The notes below the pieces were generated by a model. The model saw only the letters and a program-made list of their open reading frames with translations. It was not told where the DNA came from and searched no databases. Shown one piece after another: positions 30,143-39,901 of a DNA stretch of 64,000 bases. Each line of letters opens with the position of its first letter. Positions within the stretch are counted from its first letter, which is position 1. Both the position numbers and the translations under genes were made by a program. Source of the DNA: Christensenellaceae bacterium (GTDB taxonomy: Bacteria; Bacillota; Clostridia; Christensenellales; CAG-138); assembly GCA_031261085.1 (NCBI GenBank), contig JAISKB010000012.1:1-64000 (forward strand), written 5' to 3'.

Positions 30143-30399
30143 GGTTAAAGGCGCGTGTATGTCGGCGTGCAGCAGCGGCCACGCCGTGCCCAGCAGAGAA
30201 TCCTGCAGGCCATAGCCGGCAAACGTCAGGTAGATAACGAACAGCAGTGCGAAAATGGGCGGGTACCTCGTTTCATATATTTCATAAATGCAAAGCGGGT
30301 ATTTTTGGGGTGGAACTCTAGCCGTCAGTATATTCTTTTTTTGTGGGGTTTCATTTTAATTTTGTCCATCCCTTAGGCATCACTCCGAGGGAACTTTTG

Positions 30400-30720
30400 G
30401 GAGAACGTTTTCGCGGGGAGCCCGCTCCCCGCACCCCGGCTGGGGACGGGGCGCCGTCCAAAGAAACCCTTCGCATGGAGGGAATAAGTGTTTGAGGGAG
30501 CCGCTTCTCTTGCTTTGCAGGTGGAATTCATTCCACATCATCTCGAAAAAATGCAAACGGCTTGTGTCTCCAATGGGGGTGCGGGGGCAAAGCCCCCGCA
30601 AGCAGAATTCCTTAATTCTCTTCCCCCTCCTTGGGGAGGGGGTTAGGGGGTGGGGTAAGACTTATACCGTTAAGTTAAAAAGCAAAACGTGGGGGGTGCG
30701 GGGGCTTACCCCCGCAAAAA
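30400..30720. repeat. GC-rich intergenic repeat cluster, several modules
   Basis: gcggggagcccgctccccgcaccccgg, gtgcgggggcaaagcccccgc, ttccccctccttggggagggggttagggggtgggg. Confidence 0.7.
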
Positions 30721-30722
30721 AT

Positions 30723-31457
30723 CTACCCAATAAACCCGCCGTCCACGCGCAGCGTTTGCCCGGTAATAAAGCCCGCCTTTTCACCGGCGAGGAACACCAT
30801 GGCCTCGGCCACCTCTTCGGGCCGGCCAATGCGGCATAGCGCGGTACGTTCGGCCAAATCGGCAAGCTCGGCGGGGCTTAGGGCGGCGTTCATATCGGTT
30901 TGGATCACGCCGGGCGCCACGCAGTTCACGCGGATGCCGCTGGGCCCAAGCTCCTGCGCTAGCGCCTGGGTCATGCCGATGAGCGCGGCCTTGGACGCCG
31001 AATAGGCCACCTCGCAGCTGGAGCCGTTCAGGCCCCATATCGAGGCTGTGTTTACGATGGAGCCCCGCTTGCGCGAAAGCATAGCGGGCAGCACGGCGGC
31101 GGACATATTGCGCGCCCCCAGCAAGTTTACATCCAGCAGCCGCTGCCAGTCGGCGGGCGCGGTTTGGTCAAACAAGCCCACATAGGATATGCCGGCGTTG
31201 TTGATAAGCGCGTCCAGCGGGCCATATGCATCCTGCAGGGCCTCTACCATGGCGGCGCAGTCGGCCGGGTTTGCGACATCCCCCTCCAGCGCGGTGGCAA
31301 AGCCGCCAAAGTCCTCTATGGCCTCCACCACCTCATAGGCGGCATCGCGGTTGGTATGGTAGTTGACGCCCACGCGCCAGGCGGCGCGGGCAAACGCAAA
31401 CGCGGCCGCGCGGCCTATGCCGCGCGACGCGCCTGTAATGAGTACATTTTGGGGCAT
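30723..31457 (-). CDS. SDR family oxidoreductase, resembling EF-P 5-aminopentanone reductase (YmfI)
   Basis: VLITGASRGIGRAAAFAFA; NNAGIS; NTASIWGLNGSSCEVAYSASK; VNCVAPGVIQTDMN. Confidence 0.8.
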   Translation of the reverse strand: MPQNVLITGASRGIGRAAAFAFARAAWRVGVNYHTNRDAAYEVVEAIEDFGGFATALEGDVANPADCAAMVEALQDAYGPLDALINNAGISYVGLFDQTAPADWQRLLDVNLLGARNMSAAVLPAMLSRKRGSIVNTASIWGLNGSSCEVAYSASKAALIGMTQALAQELGPSGIRVNCVAPGVIQTDMNAALSPAELADLAERTALCRIGRPEEVAEAMVFLAGEKAGFITGQTLRVDGGFIG

Positions 31458-31477
31458 AGCCGTTTTACCTCGCTGCT

Positions 31478-32464
31478 TTAGTTGGCCTGTCGCTGCGATA
31501 TCCCCTTTATGGCGAATATCGCCCAGTCGTGCTCGGCCAGTGTTACGATGGCATCGCAATAGGGGCACTTGGCGCTGTGGTTGATGGAGAGCGGCGCGCC
31601 GCAGGAGGGGCAATGCACGCTGGTCATCTCGCTGGCCGCGCCCGTCACCTGGCCGGTCGGCCGCGCCATATCCCACTCATACTCCATAAACAGCTCGCGG
31701 CTGCGGTTGCCCGCCACCACCGCGCCGGTGTTGTCATCCAGCGTATAATCCACAATGCGGGTGCGCAGCGCCGCCACGATATGGTCGCTGTCCCCGCTGC
31801 GGTACCAGCCCCGCAGCAGCACGCTCAGCACCGAGATGCGCTCCACATAGTTGGTGCGGTTGGTGCGCGCGAAGTCGGATAGCTGGCGCTCCATCTGCGC
31901 ATAAAACGCATCCGTCAAATAGGGGCGGAGCGGATCGAGATCCTTGGCCTGCCAGGCGTTTTGCATCTGCACATACAGGTTGCCCAGCTTTTCCTGCAGG
32001 GCGGATGCGTTAAAGCCGGCGTCCTCCGCGGCATAGCTGTCCATGGGCTGCAGGGCGGATGCCGCGGTTAGCTGCCCGCCCGGCATCACCGGGTTATTCT
32101 TGCCCCGCCTGGAGATAAACACTATGATTAGCACCACGATGATGACCGGCACCACGAAGGAAGCGAAAGAACCGCCGGAGCTTTGCCCGGAGGGCGTCGC
32201 AACCCACCCGCTATCGCCGCCGGCCGTGCTGCCGCCTATAAAGCCTCCGCTGCCGCCGCTACCCCAGCTGTCGTCGTCATCCCAGCTGCTGCCGCTATCC
32301 CAGCTGTTGCCACTATCCCAACTGCTGCCGGAGTCCCAGCCCGAGCTTGAGCCATAATCGCTGTCGCCAGAAAAGCTGCCAAAGTCCGCCTGCGCCAACA
32401 AGGGGCACAGCAATACCGCGCAAAGCAGCAACGCGGCCAGCAGGAGCGAGGAGGATTTTTTCAT
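31478..32464 (-). CDS. Secreted/membrane Tim44-like protein with zinc-ribbon
   Basis: Signal peptide, SG/W/D-rich repeats, TM, Tim44-like middle region, CPSCGAPLSINHSAKCPYC. Confidence 0.65.
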   Translation of the reverse strand: MKKSSSLLLAALLLCAVLLCPLLAQADFGSFSGDSDYGSSSGWDSGSSWDSGNSWDSGSSWDDDDSWGSGGSGGFIGGSTAGGDSGWVATPSGQSSGGSFASFVVPVIIVVLIIVFISRRGKNNPVMPGGQLTAASALQPMDSYAAEDAGFNASALQEKLGNLYVQMQNAWQAKDLDPLRPYLTDAFYAQMERQLSDFARTNRTNYVERISVLSVLLRGWYRSGDSDHIVAALRTRIVDYTLDDNTGAVVAGNRSRELFMEYEWDMARPTGQVTGAASEMTSVHCPSCGAPLSINHSAKCPYCDAIVTLAEHDWAIFAIKGISQRQAN

Positions 32465-32717
32465 CGTGCAAAATTCCTTTCAAACCACAGCGGTATCATA
32501 ATCTTACTATAATATACATCATACCCGCCGCCAATGAAAGATGCGCCGCGCAATTCGTGGCGGAAGAAACATATATTTACAATTGCCGCGCACGGGCGGG
32601 TTTGCATTTAAAAGCAAAAAATCCCCCATCCTTGGCAAGGCGGGGGGAAGGAAGGCAAGCCTCAGCCCTCTATTTCTTTTTGCGCCTTTTTTGGCAGCCC
32701 GCGCAAAATCAAAATTT

Positions 32718-33692
32718 TTATAGGGAGGCTTGCAGTGCCGCGGGCGCGCTTTCGGCCTGCGCGGCCGGCCGCTTCGCCCTCCCGTGGCGTCCCGGGCGCG
32801 CCTTTGCAAAGGCGGCGCGCGCCGCGTCATCGGCCGGGCACAGTGCGCGGCATATGCGGTAGCCCTCGGCGGCGTTCTTTTTCACGCGGATGCGCACCAT
32901 ATATTCGCCGTGCTCCTCACACGAAGCCATGGCCATCTTGCGGTCGCCGCTGAAGGATAGCCATTTGCCGCAGGTCAGCTCCGCGCCGCATTCCGGGCAA
33001 TAAAACTGCCTTGCCGCCATATCGCAAAACGCCTGCGCGCGGGAGGCGAACCCCCGCACGGTTTCGGCGTTGGCCAGCCGCGCCCGCTTGGCCTGGCGCT
33101 TGCGGGGCTCGCGTTTGGGCGGCTCCTGATATTCGGCAAGGCCGCGGGGCATATCCAGTGCGGCGCAAATGCAGGCGGTGCTCTCGGCATCGCTCAGGGC
33201 ATCGTGCGCGCGGCCCACAAAGGGCAGGGCCAGTTTTTCCATAGCGGTGGCCAGCGCCCACTGCCTGTTTTCCTGCGCGATTTGGGCGTCGAACACGCGC
33301 TGCAGGTCATATACGGGGGGTAAAAACGCGGTATCCATGCCGTGCAGCACAAGGTTTTCCCGCAATATGGGCATATCGTCCCGTCCCCAGGTGATAAAGC
33401 AATAATCCGCCCCACCGCACCAGTCGAAAAACCGCGCCATGGCCTCGGCAAACGGGAGGCCCTCTTTAAGGCGCGCGTTGCTCAGGCCGGTCAGCCGCTT
33501 TACCAGGCTGTTCATGCGCACATAATGCACCGGCCGTATAAAAACTTCAAACGAATCGAGCGCCGCAAAGCTTTCATCCAGCATAACCGCGCCCAGCTGC
33601 ACGATTTCGCCATGCAAAAACAAGGGCGCTTTGATGATCTTTTCCTTTGTGACGGCTTGGTTCCACTCCATATCGAATACAACATATCGCAT
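32718..33692 (-). CDS. DEDD-type 3'-5' exonuclease family protein with C-terminal Cys-containing extension
   Basis: MRYVVFDMEWNQ; HDALSDAESTACICAAL; CPECGAEL. Confidence 0.8.
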   Translation of the reverse strand: MRYVVFDMEWNQAVTKEKIIKAPLFLHGEIVQLGAVMLDESFAALDSFEVFIRPVHYVRMNSLVKRLTGLSNARLKEGLPFAEAMARFFDWCGGADYCFITWGRDDMPILRENLVLHGMDTAFLPPVYDLQRVFDAQIAQENRQWALATAMEKLALPFVGRAHDALSDAESTACICAALDMPRGLAEYQEPPKREPRKRQAKRARLANAETVRGFASRAQAFCDMAARQFYCPECGAELTCGKWLSFSGDRKMAMASCEEHGEYMVRIRVKKNAAEGYRICRALCPADDAARAAFAKARPGRHGRAKRPAAQAESAPAALQASL

Positions 33693-33797
33693 GCATATAG
33701 TGTAACATACTTATATATATCAAAAAAGTAGCGCGGCGCAATTTTTCGCGATTGGGAAAATTTTTTAAACGAATGCTTCATTACTTTAATGCTTTAC

Positions 33798-33826
33798 TTG
33801 ACTAATGTGATGAAATCGGGTATACT
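33798..33826 (+). promoter_or_regulatory. Predicted promoter of his operon
   Basis: TTGACT-N17-TATACT. Confidence 0.65.
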
Positions 33827-33859
33827 GCATATAAAATGCGATTTGAGGAGAAGCGGCCA

Positions 33860-34984
33860 ATGGATATTCGTGATGTGACCGCGCCGGCGGAGCGGATAAC
33901 GATGCAGCTGTGCGCGTTGTATGCGCAGTATGGCTACCGCAAGTTCAAGCTGCGCAAGTTTGAGGAATACGACTTTTACGCCGAGTACCGCAGCTTTTTG
34001 CAGACGGAAAACATATTGATATTCCACGATTTAAGCGGCAAGCTTATGGCGCTCAAGCCCGACGTCACGCTATCCATCGTCAAAAACATACGGGATGATT
34101 CGCCTGCGCCGCAGCGCGTGTATTATAACGAGAACGTATACCGCGCATCGGGCGGCGTGCGCGCGTTTAAAGAGATGCCGCAGGTGGGGCTCGAATACAT
34201 CGGCGCGGTGGACCTGTATGCCATGGGCGAGGTGTTGCAAATGGCGGCGCGCAGCCTAAAGCTGATCGCGGCGGATTATATACTCGACATCTCCCATGTG
34301 GGCCTTGCGAGCGGCCTGCTGGGGGAAACCGGCCTGCCCGAGCACGCGCTGTCCGGCCTTTCGGCCTGCATCCGCGCAAAAAATGTGCACGGCATGCTCG
34401 AGCTGTGCGGTTCGTATGGTGTGGAAAAAGCGCTGCAGCAAAAGCTCGTGCGGCTGTGCTCGCTGTATGGCGCGTGCGGCGAGGTGCTGCCCGCGCTGCC
34501 CGAGCTGGATGTAAACGCCGCCACGCACGCAGCCATCGCGGAGCTTACGGCGGTGTGCGAGGTGCTGCGGCTGGCGGGGTGCGCCGGCAATGTGCGGCTG
34601 GACTTTTCCATGCTCAACGATTTAAGCTATTATAACGGCGTTATATTCCAGGGCTTTTTGCCCGGCATACCCAGCGCGGTGCTCTCGGGCGGGCGTTACG
34701 ACAGCCTGCTGGAGCGGTTGCACAAGCGCGGGGGCGCCATAGGCTTCGCGGTGTATATCGGCCTGCTGGAGCGTGTGGAAGAAGCGCCCGCGCCCTATGA
34801 TGTGGATACCCTGCTGCTCTACGACGAAACCGTGCCGCTAAGCGCGCTGCTCGAGGCGGTCAACACGCTTACCGAGGGCGGGCGCAGCATATCGGTGCAG
34901 AGCGCGCAGGATGGCGGCCTGCGCCCCGCGCAGACCCTGCGCATCACCAAGGAAGGGGGCGTTTGCCGTGCAGGATTGGCTTAA
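33860..34984 (+). CDS. hisZ: ATP phosphoribosyltransferase regulatory subunit
   Basis: HisRS-like fold sequence, precedes short-form HisG; ORF can start at 33836. Confidence 0.88.
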   Translation: MDIRDVTAPAERITMQLCALYAQYGYRKFKLRKFEEYDFYAEYRSFLQTENILIFHDLSGKLMALKPDVTLSIVKNIRDDSPAPQRVYYNENVYRASGGVRAFKEMPQVGLEYIGAVDLYAMGEVLQMAARSLKLIAADYILDISHVGLASGLLGETGLPEHALSGLSACIRAKNVHGMLELCGSYGVEKALQQKLVRLCSLYGACGEVLPALPELDVNAATHAAIAELTAVCEVLRLAGCAGNVRLDFSMLNDLSYYNGVIFQGFLPGIPSAVLSGGRYDSLLERLHKRGGAIGFAVYIGLLERVEEAPAPYDVDTLLLYDETVPLSALLEAVNTLTEGGRSISVQSAQDGGLRPAQTLRITKEGGVCRAGLA

Positions 34985-35606
34985 CATAGCCCTGCCCAAG
35001 GGCAGGCTGGGCGAGAAGGCGTATGGCCTGCTCGAAAGGCTGGGCTGCGGTTGCCCGCAAATGCTGGAAAACAACCGCAAGCTGATATTCGAAAATGAAG
35101 CCACCCATGTGCGCTGCTTTTGGGCAAAGCCCTCCGACGTGGCCATTTATGTGGAGCGCGGCGCGGCGGATATAGGCATCGTGGGCAAGGATATACTGCT
35201 CGAATATGAGCCGGATGTATATGAGCTGATGGACTTGGGCATAGGCAAATGCAGCATGATGGTGGCGGGGCTTGCGGGCACGCAGCTCACGGCCGATAAA
35301 ACGCTCAAGGTGGCCACCAAGTTCCCCAATATCGCCGCCCGCTATTTTGGCGGCCAAAGCCGGGAAATAGAGGTTATCAAGCTAAACGGCTCCATCGAGA
35401 TAGCCCCGCTGCTCAAGCTGTCGGACGTAATCGTCGACATTGTGGAAACCGGCGCCACCCTGCGCGAAAACAACCTAGAGGTGCTGGCGACCATACAGCC
35501 CATCAGCGCCCGGTTCATCGCCAACAAGGCGGGGTATAAGTTCCACTACGCGCAAATCGAGGCGCTGCTACAGGGCCTGCGCGCCATATTGGAGGAGAAG
35601 CTATGA
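34968..35606 (+). CDS. hisG: ATP phosphoribosyltransferase, short form
   Basis: LNIALPKGRLGEKAYGLLERLG; DIVETGATLRENNLEVL; GTG start. Confidence 0.95.
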   Translation: MQDWLNIALPKGRLGEKAYGLLERLGCGCPQMLENNRKLIFENEATHVRCFWAKPSDVAIYVERGAADIGIVGKDILLEYEPDVYELMDLGIGKCSMMVAGLAGTQLTADKTLKVATKFPNIAARYFGGQSREIEVIKLNGSIEIAPLLKLSDVIVDIVETGATLRENNLEVLATIQPISARFIANKAGYKFHYAQIEALLQGLRAILEEKL

Positions 35607-36880
35607 TTCGCATATTCGACCTGGGCGAGCTGCGGCGGGAGGATGTGCTGCGGCGGGAGGGCGCGCTGCCGGATGTGCGGGAGGCGGTGGCGCGCATCAT
35701 ACAGGATGTTCGCGCCCAAGGTGACGCGGCCCTCCTTCGTTATGCCGCCCAATTCGACGGCGCGGGCGAAGCGCCCCTGGAGGTTACACCGGCGGAGGTC
35801 GAAGCGGCCGCAAAGCGGGTGGAGCCCGCGCTGCTGGCCATCATGCGCGAGGCGGCCGAAAACATACGCGCCTATCACACCAAACAGGTGCGCGGCGGCT
35901 TTGTGATAACGCCCAAGGCCGGGGCGGTGCTGGGGCAAATCATCCGCCCGCTGGCCCGGGTGGGCGTGTATGTGCCGGGCGGCACCGCGTGCTATCCCTC
36001 CACCGTGCTGATGGACGCGCTCCCCGCAAAGATAGCGGGGGTAGAGGAAATCATCATGGTAACGCCGGCCAAGGGCGGGGTGATTCGCCCCGAAATATTG
36101 GCGGCGGCGCAAATTGCGGGGGTAAACCGCATATTCCGCACCGGCGGCGCGCAGGCCGTGGCCGCGCTGGCCTATGGCACCCAAACCATACCCGGGGTCG
36201 ATAAAATCGTGGGCCCGGGCAACGCCTTTGTGGCCGAGGCCAAGCGGCAGGTGTTTGGGCAGGTGGATATCGATATGATAGCCGGGCCCAGCGAAATACT
36301 CATCGTGGCGGAGGAGGGGTGCGAGCCCAAAAACATCGCGGCGGATATGCTGGCCCAGGCCGAGCACGATGTCTTTGCGAGCGCCGTGCTCATCACGCCC
36401 AGCCGCGCGCTGGCGCTGCGGGTGCAGGCCGAGCTGGAGCGGCAGCTGCCGCTGCTTACAAGGGCGGCCATAGCCCGGGAATCCATCGATAACAACGGCA
36501 AAATTCTGCTGTGCGGCTCGGTAACGGAGGCGATTTCCCTTTCCAACGAGCTTGCGCCGGAGCACCTGGAGCTATGCCTGCAGGAGCCTTTTGCCTGCCT
36601 GCCGCTGGTGCAAAACGCCGGCTCCATATTTTTGGGCAACCACAGCCCCGAAGCGCTGGGCGATTATTTTGCCGGGCCCAACCACACGCTGCCCACCGGC
36701 GGCACGGCCCGCTTCGCAAGCCCGCTTTCGGTGGATGATTTCATCAAAAAATCCTCCTTCACATACTACACGGCGCAGGCGCTGGGCGAGGTGGCGGCAA
36801 AGGTAGCCCGCTTTGCCCAAGCCGAGGGGCTGGACGCGCATGCGAAAAGCGTCACCATACGAATGGAGCAAGAGCAATGA
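35603..36880 (+). CDS. hisD: Histidinol dehydrogenase
   Basis: VYVPGGTACYPSTVLM; PGVDKIVGPGNAFVAEAKRQVFG; HTLPTGGTARFASPLSVDDF. Confidence 0.97.
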   Translation: MIRIFDLGELRREDVLRREGALPDVREAVARIIQDVRAQGDAALLRYAAQFDGAGEAPLEVTPAEVEAAAKRVEPALLAIMREAAENIRAYHTKQVRGGFVITPKAGAVLGQIIRPLARVGVYVPGGTACYPSTVLMDALPAKIAGVEEIIMVTPAKGGVIRPEILAAAQIAGVNRIFRTGGAQAVAALAYGTQTIPGVDKIVGPGNAFVAEAKRQVFGQVDIDMIAGPSEILIVAEEGCEPKNIAADMLAQAEHDVFASAVLITPSRALALRVQAELERQLPLLTRAAIARESIDNNGKILLCGSVTEAISLSNELAPEHLELCLQEPFACLPLVQNAGSIFLGNHSPEALGDYFAGPNHTLPTGGTARFASPLSVDDFIKKSSFTYYTAQALGEVAAKVARFAQAEGLDAHAKSVTIRMEQEQ

Positions 36881-37941
36881 GCCGGTTTTTGAGCGCACGC
36901 TTCGCCGCGCTGCAAGCCTATACGCCGGGCGAGCAGCCGCAGGATATGGCCTATACCAAGCTGAACACCAACGAGTCGCCCTACCCGCCCTCGCCGGGCG
37001 TGTTCGCGGCGCTCTCGTCCAGTGAAATCGCGCGGCTGCAGTTGTACCCCGACCCGGAGGGCAAGCGCCTTAGGGCCAAATTGGCCGCGCGCTATGGCGT
37101 GTCGCCGCAAAATGTGCTGCTGGCCAACGGCTCCGATGAAATATTGAACTTCGCCTTCATGGCATTTTGCGATAGCGCCACCCCGGTTATCTTCCCGGAT
37201 ATCAGCTATGGCTTCTACCCGGTGTATGCTAGGCTCTATGGCCTCAGCTATAAAACGGCGCCCCTCAAAGAGGATTTTACCATCGACCCAAAGCACTATG
37301 GCGGCAACGACGCCACGGTCGTTTTGGCCAACCCCAACGCGCCCACCGGCATCGCGCTTTCGCTGGAACAGATAGAGGCCATACTCAAAGCCAACCCCGA
37401 TCATATCGTGCTGGTCGATGAGGCGTATGTGGACTTTGGCGCGCAATCCGCGCTGCCGCTGCTGGGGCGGTACGACAACCTGCTCATCGCGCAGACGTTC
37501 TCCAAATCCCGCTCGTTGGCGGGCGCGCGGCTGGGCTTTGCCCTGGCGAGCGAGGATGTCATTGCCGACCTCGATACCATACGCTATTCCACCAACCCCT
37601 ATAACCTCAACCGGCTCACGCTGCTGGCGGGGGAAGCCGCGGTGGAGGATGCCGCATATTATGAGGCAAACGCGCAAACCATCATACAAACGCGGGCCTA
37701 TACGGCGGCGGCGCTGCGGGAGCTGGGCTTTGCGCTTACCAACTCCAAAGCCAACTTTTTATTCGCGTCGCATCCGGCGCTGCCGGGCGGGGCGCTGTAC
37801 CGCCGGCTCAAGGAGCTGGGCGTGCTGGTGCGCCACTTCGGCAACCCGCGCATTCAAAATTATGTGCGCATCACCGTGGGCACGCAGGGGCAAATGGATA
37901 CCCTGCTCGCCTGCGTGCGCCGCATCTTAACGGAACAATAA
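36877..37941 (+). CDS. hisC: Histidinol-phosphate aminotransferase
   Basis: KLNTNESPYPPSPGV; SKSRSLAGARLGFAL. Confidence 0.95.
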   Translation: MSRFLSARFAALQAYTPGEQPQDMAYTKLNTNESPYPPSPGVFAALSSSEIARLQLYPDPEGKRLRAKLAARYGVSPQNVLLANGSDEILNFAFMAFCDSATPVIFPDISYGFYPVYARLYGLSYKTAPLKEDFTIDPKHYGGNDATVVLANPNAPTGIALSLEQIEAILKANPDHIVLVDEAYVDFGAQSALPLLGRYDNLLIAQTFSKSRSLAGARLGFALASEDVIADLDTIRYSTNPYNLNRLTLLAGEAAVEDAAYYEANAQTIIQTRAYTAAALRELGFALTNSKANFLFASHPALPGGALYRRLKELGVLVRHFGNPRIQNYVRITVGTQGQMDTLLACVRRILTEQ

Positions 37942-37959
37942 ATCAGGGAGGGGAACATT

Positions 37960-38547
37960 ATGCGCAAAAGTACAATAGAGCGCGCTACCGCCGAAACCAA
38001 GGTAACGCTTTCGCTGGTGGTAGGGGGGGAGGGCCGCGCCATGGCCAACACCGGCGTGGGCTTTTTGGATCATATGCTGACGCTGCTTGCCGGACATGGC
38101 CGGTTTGACCTGAGCGTGACCTGCGTGGGCGACACCCAGGTGGATGCGCACCACAGCGTGGAGGATATCGCCATTTGCCTGGGGCGGGCGTTTCAAGAGG
38201 CGCTGGGCGAAAAGCGCGGCATTTGCCGCTACGGCAGCGTGCTGCTGCCTATGGATGAGGCGCTTATACTCTGCGCGGTCGATATTTCGGGCCGGGGGTT
38301 ATTGTGCTATGATTTGAACATACCCGCGCAAAGGGTGGGCGATTTCGATACCGAGCTGACCCAAGAATTTATGCAGGCCTTCGCGCGGGAAGCGAGGGTT
38401 ACGCTCCACCTAAAGCAGCTCAGCGGCGGCAATTCGCACCACATCATAGAGGGCGCGTTTAAAGCGCTGGGGCGCGCGCTTAGGCAGGCGGCTTCTTTGG
38501 ATGCGGCGCTGGGGGAGGCCATACCCTCCACCAAGGGTACGCTCTAA
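37960..38547 (+). CDS. hisB: Imidazoleglycerol-phosphate dehydratase
   Basis: GVGFLDHMLTLLAGHGRFDL; DAHHSVEDIAICLG; NSHHIIEGAFKALG. Confidence 0.97.
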   Translation: MRKSTIERATAETKVTLSLVVGGEGRAMANTGVGFLDHMLTLLAGHGRFDLSVTCVGDTQVDAHHSVEDIAICLGRAFQEALGEKRGICRYGSVLLPMDEALILCAVDISGRGLLCYDLNIPAQRVGDFDTELTQEFMQAFAREARVTLHLKQLSGGNSHHIIEGAFKALGRALRQAASLDAALGEAIPSTKGTL

Positions 38548-39164
38548 TGCTGGCGATACTCGATTATGGCGTGGGCAACCTGTTTTCGCTGCAGAGCTCG
38601 CTGCGTTATGTGGGCGCGGCGGCGGAGATAACCCGCGACGCGGCGGCCATTCGCCGTGCCGATAAGGTGATACTGCCCGGTGTGGGCGCGTTTGCCGACG
38701 CGGCGCAAAAGCTGCGCGCGAGCGGGCTGTTTGCGTTGGTGCAGGGGGAGGTGGCGGCGGGCAAGCCGCTGCTGGGCATCTGCCTGGGTATGCAGCTGCT
38801 GTTCCAAAAGAGCTATGAATATGGCGAGCACGAGGGCTTGGCGCTGCTGCCCGGTAACGTTTGCCCCATCGCGCCGGTCATCGGGGCGGGGCTGAAGGTG
38901 CCCCATATAGGCTGGAACGCCCTGCGCTTCCCGGTAAAAAAGCAAAAATCCCCCTTGTTTGCGCAGGTGGAGGAGGGGGAGTGCGTGTATTTTGTGCATT
39001 CCTACGCGGCGATGGATTGCGCCGGGGCGGTAACGGCCACCGCCGAATACGGCGTGCCGCTCACCGCGGCGGTGGGGCGGGATAACGTGCTGGGCACGCA
39101 GTTCCATCCCGAAAAGAGCGGGGATGTGGGCCTGCGTATTCTGCGCGCGTTCGCGGCGCTGTAA
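38547..39164 (+). CDS. hisH: Imidazole glycerol phosphate synthase, glutaminase subunit
   Basis: LDYGVGNLFSLQSSL; LGICLGMQLLF; GTQFHPEKSGDVGLRIL. Confidence 0.96.
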   Translation: MLAILDYGVGNLFSLQSSLRYVGAAAEITRDAAAIRRADKVILPGVGAFADAAQKLRASGLFALVQGEVAAGKPLLGICLGMQLLFQKSYEYGEHEGLALLPGNVCPIAPVIGAGLKVPHIGWNALRFPVKKQKSPLFAQVEEGECVYFVHSYAAMDCAGAVTATAEYGVPLTAAVGRDNVLGTQFHPEKSGDVGLRILRAFAAL

Positions 39165-39175
39165 GGGGGAGCGAT

Positions 39176-39901
39176 ATGCACTTGTTTCCGGCGATCGATG
39201 TTTATGACGGTAAGGCGGTGCGCCTTAAAAAGGGCGAGTATGCCGACATGACCGTATACAGCCCCGACCCGCCCGCGGTGGCAAGGTCGTTTTGCCAGGC
39301 GGGCGCGGCGTATTTGCATGTGGTGGATTTAGAGGGCGCCAAGGCGGGTGAACCCCGCAACGCGGCGGTAATCTGCCGCATATTGCGCGAGAGCGGCCTT
39401 AAGGCCGAGGTGGGCGGGGGCATACGCACGCAAAGCGACATCGCCCGCTATTTGGATGCCGGCGCGCTGCGGGTGATATTGGGTACCGCCGCGCTGACCG
39501 AGCCAAGCTTTTTGGCCCGCATGGCCGCGCAATACGGCGATGCGCTGGCCGTGGGCGTGGATGCGCGGGAGGGCCGCGTGGCCATTCGCGGCTGGGTCGA
39601 AACCTCGGATACCGACTGCTTCGCGTTTTGCCGCACGCTGCAGGGGCTGGGCATACGCACGGTAATCTGCACCGATATTTCTAAGGACGGCCTGCTGGGC
39701 GGCGCCAACCGCGCGCTCTATGCCGAGCTGTCGCAAGCCGTATCCATGGATATTATCGCCTCGGGCGGCGTCTCCACGCTGGAGGATATACGCGCGCTGG
39801 CCGATATGGGGCTGTATGGCGCCATAGTGGGCAAGGCGCTTTACACCGGGGATTTAAAGCTGCAGCAGGCGCTTGCCGCCGCCGCGGGGGTGGGCGTATG
39901 A
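39176..39901 (+). CDS. hisA: ProFAR isomerase
   Basis: LFPAIDVYDGKAVRLKKGEY; EVGGGIRT. Confidence 0.96.
   Translation: MHLFPAIDVYDGKAVRLKKGEYADMTVYSPDPPAVARSFCQAGAAYLHVVDLEGAKAGEPRNAAVICRILRESGLKAEVGGGIRTQSDIARYLDAGALRVILGTAALTEPSFLARMAAQYGDALAVGVDAREGRVAIRGWVETSDTDCFAFCRTLQGLGIRTVICTDISKDGLLGGANRALYAELSQAVSMDIIASGGVSTLEDIRALADMGLYGAIVGKALYTGDLKLQQALAAAAGVGV

Noticed and set aside
30155-30376. 73-aa plus-strand ORF upstream of the MFS gene
   Set aside because: Overlaps the antisense of the MFS N-terminal coding region; likely spurious.
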